Origin: CAMDMI01 sp044379485
Lineage (GTDB): Bacteria; Bacteroidota; Bacteroidia; Cytophagales; Flexibacteraceae
Length of the DNA stretch: 64,000 bases
Reading direction: 5' to 3'
Assembly: GCA_044379485.1 (NCBI GenBank)
Contig: JBIPOE010000014.1
Span: forward strand, 1-64,000
Under the pieces are notes generated by a model, which did not search any database, was not told where the DNA came from, and was given only the letters and a program-made list of their open reading frames with translations. The translations under genes were made by a program, and so were the position numbers. Within the stretch, counting starts at the first letter, position 1, and each line of letters opens with the position of its first letter. Positions 1 through 8,200 of the stretch are shown here, one piece after another.

Positions 1-3000
1 ATCGGCCCACTGGAAGGCTGCGATTCATTGAATGTTCTAATAGAAGATTTTTCGCAGGATAGAGATTCAAGCAGAGTTTGGTTTGACAATGGGGGTGTTT
101 TAACAATACCAAAACTTTCAAATCAAATTAATATTAGATTCTTAAATCCGGATACCGTTAATGCTTATTTAGTATCATATGGAAAGTGCTCATCCGATAC
201 AACTCAATTAAAATCTATACGAATTAGAAAAAGCCCCTTTGCCGGCTTTTCTATTTCAACCGACAATGTTGCGATATGGCCTACTGATACTGTTATAATT
301 TGCAAGGGAGAACAAGTTCAATTTACCAATCTTTTTACCGGCACAATCGGAGTAAATCATGATTGGAACTTTGGAGATGGCCCAATCGGTTCTGCTCAAG
401 AATCCTGTTCTCATATCTATAATCAGGAAGGTCTATTTGAAGTGAAATTAAAAGAGGCCTATAATACTGAACCTAATTGTCCAAAGATAGTACGAAAATG
501 GGTAAAAGTAAATCCACTCCCCTTTGCTGGATTTAATGGACCTTTAGTTGTTTGTCAAGGAGCAACTGTAACCTATACTAATACCAGTCAAAACTACAGT
601 TTCTTCACTTGGTATTTAATTAATGGAACTACCATAATTGATTCAGTGCAAAACGTCTCACAATGGTCCTTCTACGCACCATTGGCAGGCAACTATTTAA
701 TTCGCCTTAAAGCACTTAATTCAATTTCTAGTGCTTCCTGTTTTTCAATTCTTGAAAAACCGATAACAGTTCAACTCCTCCCATTGGGTATTTTCACTAT
801 TCAAAACCAAATGATGTGTCTGTATGATAGTCTGAAAATCATAAATTTATCACAAGGCGGATTGATTTGTTCATGGTTTCTTGGAAGTAGCAATAGTCTT
901 TTCTGGAATGGAACCAATCCAACTCCAGTCAGGATGACCACAGGTGGGCAAAACTCTGTAATACTAAAGGTTCAGAATCCTCAAACAGGATGCCTTGGCT
1001 GGGATACTGTTGTTGTTTCGGTAAACAGCGCTCCTAGAACCGTTGCACGATTCCAGGTATCACCCCTCCTGGGTTGTGACAGTCTTAAAGTTGTTTTCAA
1101 AGATTTATCCTCATTTTCGGAAAACTCAATAGGAGTTTTAGGAAATGAACAATACATACAATTTCCACTTCCGATTACAACGAAAGCATACACTTATCCA
1201 GACACCGGGCATTTCCAAACCCGGATAATAGCCCAGGGCATTTGCAATACTGACACATCTGATGGTCCGATGATACGTGTTTTTCCAACTCCAAAGGCTG
1301 ATTTTCGTGGATCAACAGCAATAAACCAAAACTGGGTTAACGATACTATTGTCGTTTGTGTAAACGACACAGTTCGCTTCAAAAACCTATACTCCAATCA
1401 GTCAGGCGTAAAACATTTATGGTACTTTGAGGAAAGCAATTCTTTTAGTAGCTTGATTAATCCAGCCACATGCACATTCCTAAATCACGGAATATTTAAG
1501 GTTAGGTTAAAAACCATAAGCGATTCAGGATTATGTACACGAGAGAAAACTAAGTATGTACGCGTTAAGCCTTTACCATCTATTTCTCTAGTTACTCAAC
1601 CACCAATAGTTTGCGAAAACAGCCCAATTTTACTTAAAGCCTCTGCCACAACCAATGCTGAGTTTTTCCGGTGGCAAATCAATGAAAGCGGTGTAACCTC
1701 ACAATTTGATACAGTGGCTAACGAATTGACTTTCAATTTCCTTACTGTGGGTTTAGCCAATACATTTATCAAACTCATAGCATACAATTCTCTAAGCCGC
1801 TCTACTTGCTTTTCAGAAATTACAAGACCTATAGTTGTAAAGCAGAAACCTAAACCTGCTATTTCTTTGACTGATAGCCTGGGCTGTGCACCACTAAGAG
1901 TTAAATTTTCCCGAACATCAGAATCATTTGGTAGTCAAGAAACTGTGCTTTGGTCTTTTGGTGATAATCGCTTTTCAACCTCACAAGATCTTCAGCTTAA
2001 CCCCGTCACATACCAAAATAGCGATTCAGTAGAGCATGTATTTAAGATTAAGTTGGGTGTGAAATATGATGGCTGTCAAGATTCTTCTTCCAAGATTGTT
2101 CGAGTGTTTCCTGTTCCTCAAACGGGTTTTAATCTAGTTTCAGGCACTCAATTAGAACAAAAGAAAGCCAGGCTAGTCTTAATAGAAAATATACAACCTA
2201 TAAGTAGCCATTGGGTTAGATTTTATGATTTTGGCGACGGAAATGATACCCTCATTATTGGGGGCAGAAATGATACAATAACTCATTGGTACGATACCGT
2301 AGGGCAGTACACTCTTATTCAAAAGGTTATGGATTGGAGATACCCTGACACATGTGGATCTCAAAGCCAGATTTTTATAACAGTAAATCAATCTTTGCCT
2401 TTGGCTGATTTCTTGGTTGATGGTCAGGATAGCAGCTCGATATGTGAAGATGATTCAGTTGTCTTTTCAAATACATCCAGATTTGTAACATTAACTTCTG
2501 AATGGGACTTTGGAAATGGAAAAAAAACAAGGTTGACAGGAGATCAACGCCACAAACCCATTACAATTCCTTATTCGAATCCGGGTCTCTACACAATTCG
2601 ACTTGTTGTTAAGAACGAAAAAGGAAAAGACACATTGGTAAAAACCAGTATAGTTCAGGTAAATCCTAAGCCGGACACACGCTTCAAATTGGATCCTGAA
2701 ATTTCAATGTACCCAATTGTTGAAAATTCGATGCCATTTCGAACCTTTAATCAAACAACTGGCGGAGCAAGGTTCTTTTGGAATTTTGGCGAATTTCCGA
2801 CAGATACATTGGAGGCATTTGACACCACCTACAAGTATACAATCCCTGGAGAATACACCATTTCTCTCGTAAGTATTTCAGATTTTGGTTGTCTGGATAC
2901 ATTCATACTGAAACCTACTATGGAAGCTTTTCTGGCGGGTCTTTGGGTACCTGATGTTTTCAGCCCGGGCAGCTCAGTTGGCAAAAATCAATACTGGCAG

Positions 3001-3225
3001 GTATTCCACCGCAATGCTGAGGACTTTGAGGCTATCGTTTACAACCAATGGGGAGAACAAATATTCTACACCAAAGATCTGGACTTTAAGTGGGATGGCA
3101 CCTTTGAGGGGGTTGAATGTCCAAATGGAAGCTACAATTTTGTAATAAATTACAGGATCCGTGGACTTTTGGCGGAGAAAGGGGCAATTCGCACTATAAG
3201 TAAAATTGTTACGATAAAAAGATAA
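1..3225 (+). CDS. PKD/Ig-repeat surface adhesin with type B T9SS sorting domain (5' end outside window)
   Basis: This is the 3' part of a very large secreted protein. The frame is open through base 1, and the residues before the first possible start (TTG at 28) read PLEGCDSL, the same PKD opening motif seen again near 1060-1085 (PLLGCDSL) and 1880-1900 (LGCAPL), so the true start is upstream of the window. The body is a series of PKD/Ig-like beta-sandwiches with FGDG, FGDN and WDFGNG motifs and paired Cys. The last ~95 residues (about 2935-3222; WVPDVFSPG, YNQWGEQIF, WDGTFEG, NGSYNFVI) are a gliding-motility-associated (CHU_C, type B) sorting domain, which directs export by T9SS and attachment at the surface. 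The PorP/SprF gene follows after 4 bp. Known members are adhesins or gelling surface proteins; the ligand cannot be inferred. Confidence 0.9.
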   Translation: MGPLEGCDSLNVLIEDFSQDRDSSRVWFDNGGVLTIPKLSNQINIRFLNPDTVNAYLVSYGKCSSDTTQLKSIRIRKSPFAGFSISTDNVAIWPTDTVIICKGEQVQFTNLFTGTIGVNHDWNFGDGPIGSAQESCSHIYNQEGLFEVKLKEAYNTEPNCPKIVRKWVKVNPLPFAGFNGPLVVCQGATVTYTNTSQNYSFFTWYLINGTTIIDSVQNVSQWSFYAPLAGNYLIRLKALNSISSASCFSILEKPITVQLLPLGIFTIQNQMMCLYDSLKIINLSQGGLICSWFLGSSNSLFWNGTNPTPVRMTTGGQNSVILKVQNPQTGCLGWDTVVVSVNSAPRTVARFQVSPLLGCDSLKVVFKDLSSFSENSIGVLGNEQYIQFPLPITTKAYTYPDTGHFQTRIIAQGICNTDTSDGPMIRVFPTPKADFRGSTAINQNWVNDTIVVCVNDTVRFKNLYSNQSGVKHLWYFEESNSFSSLINPATCTFLNHGIFKVRLKTISDSGLCTREKTKYVRVKPLPSISLVTQPPIVCENSPILLKASATTNAEFFRWQINESGVTSQFDTVANELTFNFLTVGLANTFIKLIAYNSLSRSTCFSEITRPIVVKQKPKPAISLTDSLGCAPLRVKFSRTSESFGSQETVLWSFGDNRFSTSQDLQLNPVTYQNSDSVEHVFKIKLGVKYDGCQDSSSKIVRVFPVPQTGFNLVSGTQLEQKKARLVLIENIQPISSHWVRFYDFGDGNDTLIIGGRNDTITHWYDTVGQYTLIQKVMDWRYPDTCGSQSQIFITVNQSLPLADFLVDGQDSSSICEDDSVVFSNTSRFVTLTSEWDFGNGKKTRLTGDQRHKPITIPYSNPGLYTIRLVVKNEKGKDTLVKTSIVQVNPKPDTRFKLDPEISMYPIVENSMPFRTFNQTTGGARFFWNFGEFPTDTLEAFDTTYKYTIPGEYTISLVSISDFGCLDTFILKPTMEAFLAGLWVPDVFSPGSSVGKNQYWQVFHRNAEDFEAIVYNQWGEQIFYTKDLDFKWDGTFEGVECPNGSYNFVINYRIRGLLAEKGAIRTISKIVTIKR

Positions 3226-3229
3226 TAGA

Positions 3230-4363
3230 ATGAAAAAGATAAATAGCATTATCATTTCAATTCTACTTAGCACTGGTGTTTATGGGCAAGATTTTCAGTA
3301 TTCGCAACCCTATTCTATTCCTTTTTATACAAATCCAGCTTTTACTGGAAATGGTATGATTGATTGCGATAACTCTAAAAAATGGCATCAAAAAGAGAAT
3401 TTCAGATTTTCCGGACAAAATAGGAATCAATGGTTTGGAAGAACTGGTGGCACCTATAATAGTGGATTACTTGCGATTGAGTATTCCTGGGGAAGACTTG
3501 GAAGAAAAAAAACTGACAATTTAGTTTGGTCGTTCGGAGCATTCGCAAATAATGACTACTTATCGAAGGCTCAACTTAATAGCCTATATGCAGGTGTAAC
3601 CGTTTCTGCCGATGTTCCGCTGGGAGATGATGATAAATCTCTTAAGTTTGGCTACCAGCTTGCAGGTGGAAATCGCTCAATTTCCAGAACCAATTTCGAT
3701 TGGCCTGATGAATTCAATGGAGCAGGGTTTAATTATAATTCAACAGCAGAAGTCCCCGCAAAAGGAAACAATATGTTTTATGGAGACCTGGGATCGATTG
3801 GAGGTTTGTATGGGAGTAAAAACTTTTTTTTAGGCGCTGCCTGGCATCACATTGCAAGACCAAATATTTCTATGTGGGATGGAAATGACCGGTTAAATCA
3901 TAAGCTTTCCTTTCAAGGAGCGATAATAATTTCGCCGAAAATGACATGGTTTGGAAGACCTTCCCAACAAAAAAGTCGAATTTTCATCTTATCTACTTTT
4001 AAAAAGCAAGCAGGTTCACAGCAATGGGATTGTGGTGCTTTCATTCAACATTCCAGAAAAAGTTGGAGTAGGATACAACTAATTTTAGGATGTTGGTACA
4101 GAGGTTTACCAATTCGCCAGACGCCAGATCAATCCGTACAAAATGATGCCATTGTAATGAGTTTTGGCTTTAGAGTTCATAGCTTAAACATCTTTTATAG
4201 CTATGATCAATCCATTTCAAAGTCATACGTTTTTGGCAGAACAATGGAAATAAGTGCGGCATACCAATTTACTAATGTGCGATGCACTTCAAGAAGTGGC
4301 AGACCAAAACGGACTATTGTGTGTCCAGATGGCGGCAGCGGGCTTTATCCATGGAAAAATTAA
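3230..4363 (+). CDS. PorP/SprF family type IX secretion outer-membrane protein
   Basis: The 377-residue protein has a signal peptide (MKKINSIIISILLSTGVYGQ) followed directly by QDFQYSQPYSIPFYTNPAFTG, a close match to the opening of PorP/SprF proteins (usually YxNPAxAG). The rest alternates aromatic and polar residues as expected for an outer-membrane beta-barrel, with repeated glycines and a short C-terminal tail. PorP/SprF proteins are small barrels that work with T9SS; many copies per genome sit directly beside a CHU_C-domain cargo gene and are thought to serve that particular cargo. Here the ATG lies 4 bp after the stop of the PKD adhesin, so the two are almost certainly cotranscribed and the barrel probably helps anchor or export that adhesin. 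No terminator is evident after the stop. Confidence 0.88.
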   Translation: MKKINSIIISILLSTGVYGQDFQYSQPYSIPFYTNPAFTGNGMIDCDNSKKWHQKENFRFSGQNRNQWFGRTGGTYNSGLLAIEYSWGRLGRKKTDNLVWSFGAFANNDYLSKAQLNSLYAGVTVSADVPLGDDDKSLKFGYQLAGGNRSISRTNFDWPDEFNGAGFNYNSTAEVPAKGNNMFYGDLGSIGGLYGSKNFFLGAAWHHIARPNISMWDGNDRLNHKLSFQGAIIISPKMTWFGRPSQQKSRIFILSTFKKQAGSQQWDCGAFIQHSRKSWSRIQLILGCWYRGLPIRQTPDQSVQNDAIVMSFGFRVHSLNIFYSYDQSISKSYVFGRTMEISAAYQFTNVRCTSRSGRPKRTIVCPDGGSGLYPWKN

Positions 4364-4481
4364 GTATTTACGGTTAAATAAATGTCGATTTTAAGAGGTA
4401 CGTTTAATTCAATTACCAGGAACAAAATTCTATCAGAATCAGAAAAATACTGAACTGTCGATTGAGCCTTATTTGCAAAAA

Positions 4482-4823
4482 ATGGTCTATACCCATCGGT
4501 TGTTTTTCAGCTTTTTACAAATTCCGAATCAAAGTGCTGCACCTGCTTTCTTGCGGATATTGGACACGCAGCCACTTGCTCCATTTAAACTGGTGTTCTT
4601 TGGTCAGATGTACAATGTGGAAGAACACACTTCCCTGCCGGAACAATTGCAAAAACACCTGTTCGGTCAATTCAAAATTAAAATTACGATAAAACATCCT
4701 CATTATGAGTGCTTTATGCAGTTTTATTTCCAGGCCTTCAACAGGCAGGAAGAAATGGAATATCTGACCGTCACCATCCACAAAATCAGAAAGGCGATAA
4801 CACATCCGTATAATTTAGAATGA
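4482..4823 (+). CDS. Hypothetical protein, possibly a gene remnant
   Basis: An open frame without stops runs from about 4395 to the TGA at 4821-4823; the first ATG is at 4482 (a TTG is at 4473). The product (about 113 residues) has no signal peptide or membrane segment and I do not recognise a family. Third-codon positions in the second half are often G or C (CTG, GTC, ACC, ATC), and the stretch is richer in GC than the flanking AT-rich DNA, which argues for real or formerly real coding sequence. No ATG exists in the upstream part of the open frame, so it may be the 3' remnant of a longer gene. A shorter antisense frame overlaps it. Low certainty. Confidence 0.3.
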   Translation: MVYTHRLFFSFLQIPNQSAAPAFLRILDTQPLAPFKLVFFGQMYNVEEHTSLPEQLQKHLFGQFKIKITIKHPHYECFMQFYFQAFNRQEEMEYLTVTIHKIRKAITHPYNLE

Positions 4824-5205
4824 GCAATTAGAAATTGGGAATTCTTTCAGCGAAACATTCAAAATTGAAAGGCAGTAAGGCATCCTCCGAAGGAGTTGAA
4901 AGACAGCAAGCCAATCAGCCAGAAATATGATACTGGGAAAATTCTCCCCAAATAACAATGAACACTCGAATTAAACAGTTGGTCTAACCTGTTTTTTATC
5001 GCCCTCAAAAACAAGGTCCAAAAATCAATATTTCTATAATCTTATAAATTTATAAGATAGTTTATAGTACTTTTTACAGCACTTTTGTAGTGTTATGAAA
5101 ATTTTTCATCGAGACCCTAATTTATTTAAGTATTGAATTTCAATATTTTAAAGAATTTATTAAAGAATTTTATCAATTTTTTTAAAATAAATATAATGTA
5201 AGTTC
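4824..5205. other. AT-rich intergenic region upstream of the large T9SS surface protein
   Basis: No gene is supportable here. The stretch contains a short CTCC-GAA-GGAG palindrome near 4885-4900, a 20-bp perfect palindrome at 5039-5058, and a very AT-rich run from about 5100 leading into the -7 box at 5206. It probably serves as the promoter/regulatory region of the surface protein starting at 5233. Confidence 0.5.
5039..5058. promoter_or_regulatory. 20-bp perfect palindrome, candidate operator
   Basis: ATCTTATAAATTTATAAGAT is identical to its own reverse complement. It lies about 150 bp upstream of the -7 box (5206) of the large T9SS protein. A dimeric regulator could bind it, but the sequence is pure A/T except for one C and one G, so it could also be a chance palindrome in AT-rich DNA. 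Confidence 0.3.
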
Positions 5206-5213
5206 TACCTTTG
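5206..5213 (+). promoter_or_regulatory. Bacteroidota-type -7 box (TACCTTTG)
   Basis: TACCTTTG fits the TAnnTTTG -7 consensus of the Bacteroidota primary sigma factor exactly. It lies 20 bp before the GTG start at 5233, implying a very short leader. No clear TTTG -33 element is visible at the usual spacing. Confidence 0.5.
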
Positions 5214-5232
5214 TTTTACAAATACAAAACAA

Positions 5233-8200
5233 GTGTTTAATAACCACCACAACTTAGGTGGAACTCCCAAGGGGAATTCCTACCTCAATGGTGCGAGCTC
5301 TTTCTTTCTTGCTGCCGCACTTTTTCTAGTCTCCTTTACAGGTAATTCACAATCCCCTGGGACTGTCGGGTTATCTGTATCGATTACTGGTCAAAATTCG
5401 TTTTGTCCAGGTTCCACGTCCAGTTTATTGGCCAACGTTTCCGGATGCTCAGGCTCTCGTTCTTTTGTATGGCGCAGAAATGGTGTAGTAATGCCAGGAG
5501 CCACCACAGCAACGATTTCGGTATCTAATCCTGGAACTTACTCGGTAGCGGTAACTTGTGGTTTACGCAATGCTTCCTCAACCGATTTCAGTCTAAAAAC
5601 ACTTACCTTAAAAACAAACGTTCAGAATGCATGTCCGGGTAGTGTTGGCAATATCAACCTGATTGTTGCGGATGGAAAAGCTCCTTACACATACAATTGG
5701 AATACGGGCGCAACAACAGAAGATCTGGTTGGTTTGTCGAGTGGAAATTATTCCGTTTCGGTAAAAGACAACAACGGATGTACCGCCTCAACCATTGCGA
5801 CGGTTAACAATACACCTGTCAATGTTTCCGCAGGAGCAGCCAAAGAAATTTGCGCCGGCGGTTCTGCTAATTTACAGGCAAGCGGTGCGGATCTATATTT
5901 CTGGTCTCCATCGACCGGCTTAAGCAGTACTGTGGAAGGCAATACCGTTGCTTCTCCAGCTTTATCCACCTTGTACACTGTAACCGGTTACATCGCGAGT
6001 GGTGAACTGGTAACCAATGGAACGTTCAATCAGGGAAATGCTGGATTCAATTCTGAATACGCATTTGTTGCCGGACTTGCTTCCGCAGCAGGTTATGAGA
6101 GCGGAACGGGACTTTATCCAGAAGGCAAATATTCTGTTGTAAGTAACCGAACTGACTCAAGCGTAACCAAATATCATCCGGCGTTTGTTGGATACGGACA
6201 CAACGAGGGAAATGAGGCAGGTCGTAACGATGATCGCTATATGGCCATAAATGGTTCAACCACTCTTGACCAAGCGGTTTGGAAGCAATCCGTAGAAGTA
6301 GTACCTGGAAACAAATATAGTTTCTCATGCTGGATTACTTCTTTAAATCCTGGAAATCCTTCTAAACTTCGTTTTTTAATCAACGGTGTTGAAGTTGGTC
6401 CACGCATTGAGGCTCCATCTACATTATACACATGGAAGCAGTTTTTTACTGAGTGGAATTCCGGAACAGCAACTGTTGCGAATATCGCCATCATCAATGA
6501 TAATCTGGTAGCAGGTGGAAATGATTTTGGTCTGGATGATATTTCATTTTCCACTACCTGTACCAATACATCAACTGTTTTAGTAACGGTTGTTCCTGCA
6601 TTGTCAGGCAACACGGTTACCTGTCCGGAAAGTAACACATTCTGCCTTTCAGGAAATGCCGGAATTATTACCGGAAATACGCCAACCGGCGGTAACGGAA
6701 ATTATGCATATCAGTGGCAGGTTAGTATCGACAACACCAATTGGTCTGATATTGACGGAGCAACTTCTCAATCATATGATCCTGGCACCGTTTTTACCAC
6801 CACAAGATTCCGCAGAATCGTAAAGAGCTCTTCTTGCTCAATTGAAAGCAATGTGTGTACCATCACCATCACTGCCGGAAACACCATTTCCAACAATAGT
6901 ATTACCGCACCCGGAACTTCAACCTTTTGTAATTCCGGTGATCCGGCTTCTATTTCAGGCTCTAATCCTCTCGGAGGTGGTTCTGGCTCATTTGTCTATA
7001 CATGGCTTTCAAGTAACGATGGAAACGAATTTCAGGAAATTGCTGGAGCAAAATCAGCCTCTTATAATCCAGGTGTAGTGACTGAAACCACGTATTTCAG
7101 AAGAGTTGTTTCCAAAGGAAATTGTAACTCAAATGCATCGAATATTATTGCAATTACCGTGAACAAGAATCCGGTTGTGAGTTTGGTTTCTGCTGCCAGC
7201 ATTTGTGGAACAGGAAGAGGAAGTCTGGAAGTGAGCGCTACAGGTGCTACCATCAAATGGTATGCAACCACAACTTCGACAACAGCACTTGAAACAGGAG
7301 CTGTTTATACAACACCAAATCTAACTGGTTCGGCTACATATTATGCACAGGCAACTTTGAACAGTTGTGTATCGGATCGCTTCGCTGTGACGGCTACTGT
7401 AAAAACCCTTCCAACTGTGGTTTCAACTTCAGGTGCCAGTACCTGTGGAATCGGTAATGTAACGGTGTCTGCGGTTCCTTCAGCCGGAACAATTGTATGG
7501 TATTCTTCTTTAACAGAAGGTTCAATTTTGGGAACTGAAAATACATTGAATCTGACTCAGATTTCGTTCAACTCATCAGTTTATGCTGAAGCTCAGAATG
7601 ATGGATGTGTTTCTGCACAGCGTTCTGTTGCGGAAGTGAAATTCAACATACCAACTTCTTCTGAAATAACGCTTTCTGCTTGTGTATCTCAGGATTGGAA
7701 CGGTACAACCTACACGACTTCTGGTGACTACGAGAAAGTATTCGTAAATGCTGCTGGTTGCGACTCTACTGCGACTCTTCACCTAACCATTAAGAACCCA
7801 ACTTCTTCTGAAACTAAGCTATCTGCTTGTGGTTCACAGGTATGGAACGGAGAAACCTACACAGCTTCTGGTAACTACGAGAAAGTATTCGTAAATGCTG
7901 CTGGTTGCGATTCAACTGCAACTCTTCTCTTAACCATTAAGCAAGCCACTTCTTCTGAAACTAAGCTATCTGCTTGTGGTTCACAGGTATGGAACGGAGA
8001 AACCTACACAGCCTCTGGTAACTATGAGAAAGTATTCGTAAATGCTGCAGGTTGCGATTCAACTGCAACGCTTATCTTGAGCATTAAGAAAGCGAGTACA
8101 TATGCATTTTCAGCTTCTATCAACAGTGGAGCAAGCTATACATTCTTCGATCGTACATTGACAACAGCAGGTGAATTCACCAAGACCATCCCGAACAGAG

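Noticed and set aside
4515..4805. Antisense 96-codon frame opposite the 4482-4823 hypothetical gene
   Set aside because: The plus-strand frame is longer and has a more plausible codon pattern; the minus frame shows no signal, domain or neighbour support.
6237..6638. 133-codon open frame antisense to the large T9SS protein
   Set aside because: Fully inside a supported coding region; the product has no recognisable domain.
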